Both the position numbers and the translations under genes were made by a program. Shown piece after piece: positions 58,701 to 64,000 of a stretch of DNA of 64,000 bases (the stretch's first letter is position 1; each line of letters starts with the position of its first letter). The notes below the pieces were generated by a model, which did no database searches, had not been told where the DNA came from, and was given only the letters and a program-made list of their open reading frames with translations. Source of the DNA: DAIQNV01 sp038748775 (GTDB taxonomy: Bacteria; Planctomycetota; Phycisphaerae; Phycisphaerales; UBA1924); NCBI GenBank assembly GCA_038748775.1, contig JBCDIT010000003.1:1-64000 (forward strand), given 5' to 3'.

Positions 58701-58737
58701 CCTTGCTGCCGCTTGGCTCGGCACGCTCGACTGGTAA
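55735..58737 (+). CDS. purL: phosphoribosylformylglycinamidine synthase (PurL with N-terminal PurS-like region)
   Basis: A 1000-residue ATP-dependent synthase of purine biosynthesis, step 4. The ATP-grasp/AIR-synthetase-like PurM fold blocks are present twice: ETLAQTWSEHCVHKT, KVETHNRPSAIEPYGGAATG with the metal sites, GGRTGRDGIHGATFSS, and in the second half SGKDSLNNQF and SCHDCSDGG. The N-terminal about 160 residues contain two ferredoxin-like PurS-type units (IEVRPTAGDP..., IIEVHPLPGVMDPAAQTV), so PurS is built in. Length is intermediate between small PurL (about 750) and large PurL (about 1300, with glutaminase). PurQ must be supplied by another gene. Confidence 0.93.
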   Translation: MTTASRSVHRIEVRPTAGDPVAARLIREASALGIDVRDAKSARVYLIETDAPRIDGAELNLEARLLTDPVTEEAHSGAAPVELDDQIIEVHPLPGVMDPAAQTVERVLSDTFGIEATVSTGWRYDLRGIGAADAKTLADRLLANPVVAGVHTEPFHPGELPKGHAYEPTVTHVPIRDLDDPGLEKLSREGHLFLDLHEMHAVQAEYQRLGRDPTDVELETLAQTWSEHCVHKTLKSRITYRPGETEPSEADPIRWEGRPGHTLNADGSITIDNLLKSTVAAATFELIEEGVDWTLSVFVDNAGIIRFDEDTAVCVKVETHNRPSAIEPYGGAATGTGGCIRDIIGTGLAAKPIASTDVFCVAPPDTTDVPAGCVHPKRVLTEVVAGIRDYGNRMGIPTVNGAVYFDERYIGNPLVYCGCVGVLPADLVSGDAQPGDRIIALGGRTGRDGIHGATFSSAGLTDTHADEFAHAVQIGNAIEEKRVLDAILRARDDKRPAIGQRSSVARPLFHAITDCGAGGFSSAIGEMGERLGAEVHLERAPLKYDGLSYTEIWISEAQERMVLAVPQENVPALQKICDEEGVELADLGHFGTDGAELILNYHGTEVGRLPMSFVHDGIPTPTREAAWNPKPAPKIEPGQTPSVREALLKLLAHPNIASKHFIVRQYDHEVQGNTVIRPLGGPMQRGPIDASVVQPVPGSKKGLAIACGLATGIGDPEVGGDPYEMALAAIDECVRNLVCVGADPDRIAILDNFCWPSCKKPQNLASLVRAAEGCYDGAKAYRTPFISGKDSLNNQFTTEDGRTIEIPPTLLISGVGVVDDVSDCVTMDAKRVGSAVYAVESTSASANVDRLGGSLFARHFRAEAGDPAFPRVDLAEGPKHARAIAAAIRNGLVASCHDCSDGGPLVAVSEMLIAGSSGERTLGAEWSCGDAIGRYWSERASCYIVEVPEEHDDAFKALMDRLGAGWTQIARTNDTGRLSVDGDAVPVTDLAAAWLGTLDW

Positions 58738-58844
58738 CACCGCCGCCCAGGACCCCGCGTCGCGCGACGCACTCCCGTCTCGGTTCCAAACGCCCAAGTT
58801 GCATCGACGCCCACGGGTCATTTCCGGCGTATCATGCAGACTCA

Positions 58845-59981
58845 ATGGCTCGAGCAACCTCTCCAACAGATCTCTTCCGCGCTCGCTTCGCCCGTCTTCG
58901 CGAACAGATGCGTGCCGTCGAGGTCGACCATTTCCTCGTCACGAACCAAAACGATGTCGCGTATCTGTGCGGCTTCATGGGAAGCTCCGGCTACGTGATC
59001 GTCGGCCCCTCGGGCAAACCAACGCTCGTTACCGATTCGCGTTACGCCGAGGCGTCGGCCGCCCACAAGCCGGTGGTCAAGGTCGTCATCCGGCAGGGTC
59101 CGATGCTCGCAAAGATCGCGGAGCTTGTCGCCGATGCAGAAGATCGCGTGGGCCTCGGCTCGATCGGTGTTCAGGGCGAAAGCCTGACGCTTTCGATGGA
59201 CAAGGCCCTCCGGGCGGCGTTCAAGAAGGCGAAGGTCTCCCCCCGTTTGATCGTCTCAACCGCCGGCGTCGTCGGCGAGCTGCGGGAGACGAAAGACAGC
59301 TTCGAGATCGCTCACCTCAAGAAGGCAATCCGGATCCAGGAAAGCGCCCTCGAGGCCACCATCGCCCAGGTCGGGCCGGGCATGACCGAGCTCGAAGCGT
59401 GCGCCGTTCTCGAGTATGAGATGAAGATCCGCGGCTCGGCAAACCCCAGTTTCGACTCGATCGTCGCGGCGCAGGCCAACGGGTCGCTCCCCCACTATTC
59501 GCCCGGGACCAAGAAGCTCGCGAACAACAAACCCCTGCTCATCGACTGGGGCGCGACGTGGGCCGGATACCACTCAGACATGACGCGGACGTTCAGCTTC
59601 GGGCGTTGGCCCTCGAAGGTCCGCGAGATCTACGAGATCGTGCTCGAAGCCCACGAAGCCGCGGCCGACGCCCTCGCCCCAGGGAAGACGGGCCGCGAGG
59701 TGGACGAAGCGGCTCGGAGCGTTATCCGCAAAGCCGGCTACGGATCGAAGTACGGCCACGGCCTGGGCCACTCGGTCGGGCTCGACATCCACGAGGCCCC
59801 GGGCCTCTCGCCGCTCTCACCCGACACGCCGATCGAACCGGGGAACGTGTTTACCATCGAGCCGGGGATCTACCTGCCGGGTGTTGGCGGTGTCCGGCTC
59901 GAAGACATCTACGTGGTGACGCAGCGCGGCTCGCGGAACCTCTGCACCCTGCCGAAGGACATCGACTGGGCGACGCTCTAG
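58845..59981 (+). CDS. M24 family aminopeptidase (Xaa-Pro type)
   Basis: A 378-residue metallopeptidase of the M24/pita-bread fold that removes N-terminal residues preceding proline. The five metal ligands are visible: Asp and Asp in LIDWGATWAGYHSDMTRTF, His in GHGLGHSVGLDIHE, Glu in FTIEPGIYLPG and Glu in GVRLEDIYVV. The N-terminal creatinase-like domain starts FRARFARLREQM. The ATG at 58845 is the last before the conserved start. It follows purL by about 107 bases and precedes accB by 46 bases, a frequent M24-acc arrangement beside efp in other bacteria. Confidence 0.93.
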   Translation: MARATSPTDLFRARFARLREQMRAVEVDHFLVTNQNDVAYLCGFMGSSGYVIVGPSGKPTLVTDSRYAEASAAHKPVVKVVIRQGPMLAKIAELVADAEDRVGLGSIGVQGESLTLSMDKALRAAFKKAKVSPRLIVSTAGVVGELRETKDSFEIAHLKKAIRIQESALEATIAQVGPGMTELEACAVLEYEMKIRGSANPSFDSIVAAQANGSLPHYSPGTKKLANNKPLLIDWGATWAGYHSDMTRTFSFGRWPSKVREIYEIVLEAHEAAADALAPGKTGREVDEAARSVIRKAGYGSKYGHGLGHSVGLDIHEAPGLSPLSPDTPIEPGNVFTIEPGIYLPGVGGVRLEDIYVVTQRGSRNLCTLPKDIDWATL

Positions 59982-60027
59982 GCTCGCCCTTCGTTCAACA
60001 GACCGCCCAACAGGAAGCGGACACACC

Positions 60028-60501
60028 ATGATCGACATCCGCAAGCTCAAAGAACTCGTCAAGCTCATGGTCGAGAACGAGCTCAGTGAACTCGACCTCA
60101 GGGACACCGAAGAAACGGTCACCATCAAGCGCGGCGCCGGCGGGGCGATCGTGCCGATGGTCGGGGCGGCCCCCGTCCCTGCGGCCGCGGTCGCCGCGCC
60201 GGCCCAAGCCGACGGCGGGCAGTCCGCTGAAACCCCGGCAGTACCCGCCGGCGACGCCGGCCTCGTTGCGATCAAGAGCCCGATGCCCGGGACCTTCTAC
60301 TCCGCTTCGAGCCCCGATTCGGAGTCGTTTGTCGCCGTCGGCGGCACCGTCTCGGAAGGTTCGATCGTCTGCATCATCGAGGCGATGAAGGTCTTCAACG
60401 AGATCAAGTCCGACGTCTCGGGCACGATCGAACGAATCTGTGTCAAGAACCAAGACGCGGTCGAGTTCGGACAACCGCTGTTCATGGTCAGGCCGGCGTA
60501 G
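60028..60501 (+). CDS. accB: biotin carboxyl carrier protein of acetyl-CoA carboxylase
   Basis: A 157-residue carrier that holds biotin between the two half-reactions of acetyl-CoA carboxylase. An N-terminal helix (IRKLKELVKLM) and an Ala/Pro-rich linker precede the biotinyl domain; the biotin site is Lys121 in IIEAMKVFNEI, preceded by the hydrophobic PMPGTFY turn. Length is typical. It stands directly upstream of accC with 97 bases of an unusual repeat-rich spacer between them. Confidence 0.95.
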   Translation: MIDIRKLKELVKLMVENELSELDLRDTEETVTIKRGAGGAIVPMVGAAPVPAAAVAAPAQADGGQSAETPAVPAGDAGLVAIKSPMPGTFYSASSPDSESFVAVGGTVSEGSIVCIIEAMKVFNEIKSDVSGTIERICVKNQDAVEFGQPLFMVRPA

Positions 60502-60507
60502 AAGCCG

Positions 60508-60598
60508 GGCAATGGGCAACTGGCAATGGGTTGCCCGCCCGCCCTCGCCCCTTTCTCTGCCCGATTGCCCATTGCCCTTTGCCGATTGCCTGTTGCCC
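60508..60598. repeat. inverted short-repeat spacer between accB and accC
   Basis: The spacer is built from repeats of GGCAAT/ATTGCC: GGGCAATGGGCAACTGGCAA on the left and CCCATTGCCC, TTGCCGATTGCCTGTTGCCC on the right, which can fold on one another into a large imperfect hairpin. It ends at the accC start codon and leaves no ordinary ribosome binding site. Confidence 0.65.
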
Positions 60599-61939
60599 AT
60601 GTTCAGACGCATCCTCATCGCCAACCGAGGCGAGATCGCCCTCCGCATCATCCGCGCCGCCCACGAGTTGGGGGTCGAGGCGGTCTGCGTGTACTCCGAG
60701 GCGGACAAGGACGCCCCCTATCTCAAGCTCGCGGACCGCGCGATCTGCATCGGGCCGGGCCCGGCCAAGGACAGCTACCTCAACATCGGGCGGATCATCT
60801 CCGCCGCAGAGATCGCCGACGTCGACGCGATCCACCCGGGGTACGGGTTCCTCGCCGAGCGAGCAGACTTTTCCGAGGTCTGCCGCGACTGCAAAATCGA
60901 GTTCATCGGCCCCACGCCCGAGGCGATGCGCCGACTCGGTGACAAGGTCGAAGCCAAACGCTACGCCAAGCAGGCCAAGGTCCCGGTCTTCCCGGGCTCC
61001 GAAGGCGCCATCGACGACGAAGACGAAGCCGCCAAAATCGCCGCGGATATCGGCTACCCGGTGATCATCAAGGCCGCGGCCGGCGGCGGTGGCCGCGGCA
61101 TGCGGATCTGCCACAACGAGGCGACGCTCCGCACCAACATCAAGAAGGCCCAGCAGGAGGCTGCTGCCGCGTTCGGCGATGGGTCGGTCTTCATCGAGAA
61201 GTTCCTAGAAAAGGCCCGCCACGTCGAGGTCCAGGTCGTCGCCGACAAGCAGGGCCACTCGGTTCATCTCTACGAGCGCGACTGCTCGATGCAGCGCCGC
61301 CACCAGAAGATCATCGAGGAGGCGCCCGGGCCCAACATCGAGCGCAAGAAACGCGACGCGGTCTGCGAATCCGCGGCACGGCTGATCAAGTCGGCCGACT
61401 ACCACGGCGCCGCGACGGTCGAGTTCCTGATGGACGATGATCAGAACTTCTACATGCTCGAGGTCAACACGCGCGTCCAGGTCGAGCACCCGATCACCGA
61501 ACTCATCACCGGCGTTGACATCGTCCAGACCACCATCAAAGTCGCGGCCGGCGAGCCACTGGGCTTCCGCCAGAAGGACATCGGCGTCCACGGCCACGCC
61601 ATCGAGCTGCGCATCAACGCCGAAGACCCTGCCCGGAACTTCATGCCCAGCCCGGGCGTCATCGAGACCTGGCAAACACCGGGCGGGCCGGGCATCCGTA
61701 TCGATTCACACGTCGTCCCGGGCTACCGCGTTCCGCCCAACTACGACTCGATGATCGGCAAGCTCATCGTGAACGGGCCCGACCGCCCCACCGCGATCCG
61801 CCGCGCCCTCAGGGCACTTCGCGAGTTCGAGGTCGGCCCGATCAAGACGACGATCCCGCTGCACCGGGACCTGCTCATGGATTCGAGCTTCGTTCACGGC
61901 GAACTCGACATCCATCTGCTCGAACGCCTGCTCAAGTAA
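60599..61939 (+). CDS. accC: biotin carboxylase subunit of acetyl-CoA carboxylase
   Basis: A 446-residue ATP-grasp enzyme that carboxylates the biotin of AccB. The start is MFRRILIANRGEIALRIIRA (60599). Conserved parts include AIHPGYGFLAE, the ATP-grasp glycine loop AAGGGGRGMR, ERDCSMQRRHQKIIEE and FLEVNTRVQVEHPITELITG-type MLEVNTRVQVEHP, with catalytic Arg and Glu. Length matches AccC (about 445-450). It is the last gene of the accB-accC unit; accA and accD must lie elsewhere. Confidence 0.96.
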   Translation: MFRRILIANRGEIALRIIRAAHELGVEAVCVYSEADKDAPYLKLADRAICIGPGPAKDSYLNIGRIISAAEIADVDAIHPGYGFLAERADFSEVCRDCKIEFIGPTPEAMRRLGDKVEAKRYAKQAKVPVFPGSEGAIDDEDEAAKIAADIGYPVIIKAAAGGGGRGMRICHNEATLRTNIKKAQQEAAAAFGDGSVFIEKFLEKARHVEVQVVADKQGHSVHLYERDCSMQRRHQKIIEEAPGPNIERKKRDAVCESAARLIKSADYHGAATVEFLMDDDQNFYMLEVNTRVQVEHPITELITGVDIVQTTIKVAAGEPLGFRQKDIGVHGHAIELRINAEDPARNFMPSPGVIETWQTPGGPGIRIDSHVVPGYRVPPNYDSMIGKLIVNGPDRPTAIRRALRALREFEVGPIKTTIPLHRDLLMDSSFVHGELDIHLLERLLK

Positions 61940-62059
61940 CCCGTCTCACCAACGACCGTCGAAAGGAGCCCTGAGCGTAAGCGACGGGCTGGCAGACCGT
62001 GCGCGCCCCATCTCGCGCCCGGCACCGGACCAACGTATCCCCGAATCACTCAATCCCCC

Positions 62060-62103
62060 AAAAATGAACGAGGGGCACGGCTGAAGCCGCGCCCCTCGTT
62101 CAT
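62060..62103 (-). terminator. Rho-independent terminator after the PEP-CTERM gene
   Basis: Read on the minus strand, a stem of about 18 bp (62064-62082 with 62085-62103, one mismatch) is followed by TTTT (complement of 62061-62064). It lies just after the stop of the PEP-CTERM gene at 62126. It may also act on accC from the other side, but no T-run is seen there. Confidence 0.8.
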
Positions 62104-62125
62104 GATTTCAGTCCGCGGGCCGGGA

Positions 62126-62743
62126 TTAGCGGCGACGACGGGCGGCGGCGAGGCCACCGAGGCCAAGGACGGCCATCGCGCCCGGAGCCGGGACCAGCGT
62201 GCCGACCGTGGCCGACGAGAGAGCCGTCCAGTTCGGAGTGTTGCCGAAGAACGGGTCGACGAGGTCGGGGGCGTCGATCGTCACCGAGGTGATGCCGGCG
62301 GCGTTGGCGTAGCCGAAGAAGTCGGTGGCGCCGGCGGTGGTGACGGTCTCGCTGGTGCCGTCGCTGAAGGTGAAGATCAGCTGGAAGCCCGGCTGAGCGG
62401 CGAAGTTAATGTCCGAAGCGAAGATGGTGCCGCCGAAGGCCTGCACCGGACCGGTGAAGTCGAGCTGAATCGCGTCGACCGCCGAGTTCGTCGACAGGAT
62501 GCCGACGTCGTTGAAGAGCGTGAGGCTGCCGCCGCCGCCGTCGACGCCGTCAACGGCCGAAGCGGTCATGCTGAAGCCGTTGCCGCTCCAGAAGTCCTCG
62601 CTACCACCAAAGGTGTTGCCTGAGAAATCCTCGCTGAACGAGGTGGCGAGTGCGGCGTCAAACGCGGCCTGGCTGGTAAAGACCTGACCCGAAGCGGCGC
62701 CGGCGAGCGCGATGATGGCGCTGACAGTAACAAACTGCTGCAT
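62126..62743 (-). CDS. PEP-CTERM-type secreted protein
   Basis: A 205-residue exported protein with a signal peptide (VSAIIALAGAASGQ), a beta-rich body (repeated Gly, Phe, Thr and Ser) and the C-terminal sorting signal VPAPGAMAVLGLGGLAAARRRR read as VPAPG, hydrophobic span, RRRR. This is the VPAPG variant of PEP-CTERM that is common in planctomycetes, recognised and removed by an exosortase during export to the outer surface. No exosortase is in the window. Mature function unknown. Confidence 0.88.
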   Translation of the reverse strand: MQQFVTVSAIIALAGAASGQVFTSQAAFDAALATSFSEDFSGNTFGGSEDFWSGNGFSMTASAVDGVDGGGGSLTLFNDVGILSTNSAVDAIQLDFTGPVQAFGGTIFASDINFAAQPGFQLIFTFSDGTSETVTTAGATDFFGYANAAGITSVTIDAPDLVDPFFGNTPNWTALSSATVGTLVPAPGAMAVLGLGGLAAARRRR

Positions 62744-62908
62744 GGTATGAACCCCTTTTTTCTCCGCGCCGCCTCAAACAGAGCGGCGTCACTTTTCTCC
62801 ACCGAAAGGGTATCAATCGCCGAAGCCCCGTCAACCCCCAACGCGAAACTCAGCAAAAGTCTGAGTCCGGTAATTGGGCCAGACCCCCAGGGGCCGGTCG
62901 GCAGAGGG

Positions 62909-63964
62909 TCACAAGCGGGCGAGCAACTCGACGACGCAGACTTCGAACCCGCCGCCGCCGGCACGGAGCGTGACGTCGGGTTTGCTCGCCGGAACGAGAA
63001 GCGTCTGACCGAGCGTCACCGCTTCACCGTTGAGAACGCCGTCGCCGCCGACACCTACGACCACGCGGCAACCATCACCGGGTAACGCCGCGTGCTCATC
63101 GGGCGTCAGCGTGAGCGATCGCATTCGGTACCAGTCCGTCTCGGAGACAACGCCGTGGTTGGCGGAGCTCGCGCAAACGGCCGCCGGGGCTGCCTGCCCG
63201 CCTCGATCGGCATCGAAGCTCAAGCACCCGAGAGCCTGTTCAACATGAAGCTCGCGGCCGCTTCGCTCGTATTCCTTGGCCCAGTCGTACACCCGGAACG
63301 TTGTGTCGCTGGGCGTTTGCACCTCGAGCACCAAGACGCCCCCGCCGAGCGCGTGACACGTTCCGCTCGGGAGCGTGTGGCATTCGCCGCGAACCGCCCG
63401 GTGTCTCGTCAGGTGCTCAACCACCGATGCGTCGCGGATCGCTCCAGCAAACCCCACAGCGTCGACACCCTCGTTGATGCCCTTGAACACCGCTCCATCT
63501 TCGACTTCGCCGCCCGGCAACGTCGTGGTGTCGGACTCGAGGACAAGCCAGCTCTCGGTCTTGAGGTGGGCCCAGTCGTTCTGCTGCGCAAACTCGGGGC
63601 TCGGGTGCACCTGGACACTCAGGTGCTCGCGAGCATCGAGGAACTTGACGAGCAGCGGGAACGCCGGCGCTTCGTCATCGCGAATCCGCGACCACACCGA
63701 ATCGCCCAGGAGGTCGGCCCCCCACGCCCGCACCGCTTCGCCGACCGTTCGTCCCCGCCACGGACCGCGGTCGATAATCGACAGGGCCGAGCCGCCGCCG
63801 CCGCCCGAAACAGCCGTGGACGCGAGGTCGGCGATCTCCCAACTCTCTCCGTACGACCGCCCCGGCTCGAGCCGCTTGCCGTATCGCTCGAGACGGCGAC
63901 CGCCCCAGACTTTCTCTTTGAGAATCGGCTCGAAGCCAAGGACATAGGGCCGGACGTCCGACAT
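62909..63964 (-). CDS. class I mannose-6-phosphate isomerase
   Basis: A 351-residue zinc-dependent isomerase of the cupin-type ManA family that interconverts mannose-6-phosphate and fructose-6-phosphate. It begins PILKEKVWGGRRLERYGK; the metal ligands are in LSVQVHPSPEFA (Gln and His), TESWLVLE (Glu) and SGTCHALGGGVLVLEVQ (His). ATG 63964 (or 63967) follows GGGGAGCG. It is the last gene in the window. A glucose-6-phosphate or fructokinase-type paralogue cannot be excluded but the ManA pattern is clear. Confidence 0.9.
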   Translation of the reverse strand: MSDVRPYVLGFEPILKEKVWGGRRLERYGKRLEPGRSYGESWEIADLASTAVSGGGGGSALSIIDRGPWRGRTVGEAVRAWGADLLGDSVWSRIRDDEAPAFPLLVKFLDAREHLSVQVHPSPEFAQQNDWAHLKTESWLVLESDTTTLPGGEVEDGAVFKGINEGVDAVGFAGAIRDASVVEHLTRHRAVRGECHTLPSGTCHALGGGVLVLEVQTPSDTTFRVYDWAKEYERSGRELHVEQALGCLSFDADRGGQAAPAAVCASSANHGVVSETDWYRMRSLTLTPDEHAALPGDGCRVVVGVGGDGVLNGEAVTLGQTLLVPASKPDVTLRAGGGGFEVCVVELLARL

Positions 63965-64000
63965 CATCGCTCCCCGATCGCCTCAGGTTCGGTATCGCCC

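Overview
The window is a high-GC chromosomal fragment that looks like it comes from a planctomycete of the class Phycisphaerae (order Phycisphaerales or close). The evidence is in the exported proteins. Three secreted proteins end in the dockerin-like tail DIA-PFG-LDL-DID-FI typical of that group. A fourth ends in the PEP-CTERM variant VPAPG plus a hydrophobic stretch plus RRRR. No ribosomal RNA, tRNA, transposase, integrase, phage gene or CRISPR array was seen, so placement below class level is inference.

Layout. 0.2-2.0 kb: a lipoprotein, an NfsA-like nitroreductase and a SnoaL-like protein (minus). 2.1-7.2 kb: a GldA/GldF/GldG-like ABC export operon with a DUF4340 partner. 7.2-13.5 kb: the most interesting locus. 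Two tiny WXG100-like helical hairpins (WxD variant) and a 177-residue helical protein sit directly upstream of a 1326-residue membrane FtsK/SpoIIIE ATPase with three ATPase modules, followed by a tail-anchored coiled-coil protein. It resembles a stripped-down type VII (ESX/Yuk) secretion system in a Gram-negative-type bacterium. 13.6-26.6 kb: mostly housekeeping genes (nuclease-like lipoprotein, rnc, a short rpmH, an OPT transporter, nuoB, an ACT protein, YihY, a pseudouridine synthase, two unknowns). 26.8-31.9 kb: a cysteine desulfurase, then an accessory island of small lower-GC genes, one a SUKH/SMI1 immunity protein, separated by copies of a palindromic repeat. 31.9-40 kb: DNA glycosylase, ECF sigma factor with a DUF4349 partner, amidotransferase, methyltransferase, DinB, OxyR, DUF72, FAD monooxygenase. 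40-42.3 kb: a TPP riboswitch and thiC. 42.3-43.5 kb: a STAS/HATPase plus DUF4325 pair. 43.7-48.7 kb: a second ECF sigma module, hemolysin III, YHS-like lipoprotein, OsmC, GlpQ and DCC proteins. 48.9-55.7 kb: a large secreted protein, an iodotyrosine-deiodinase-like flavoprotein, dockerin-tailed secreted paralogues with a truncated relic, rnhA and DUF3592. 55.7-64 kb: purL, an M24 peptidase, accB-accC, a PEP-CTERM protein and a class I mannose-6-phosphate isomerase.

Two families of interspersed palindromic elements run through the window. Family 1 (five copies, about 60-155 bp) abuts gene 3' ends, and in two cases (rnc and rnhA) its terminal TAG is the stop codon of the gene. Family 2 (four copies, about 95-240 bp) is confined to the 28-31 kb accessory island and separates its genes. 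The candidates most worth following up are the WXG100/FtsK locus, the repeat-separated immunity island and the repeat-supplied stop codons.
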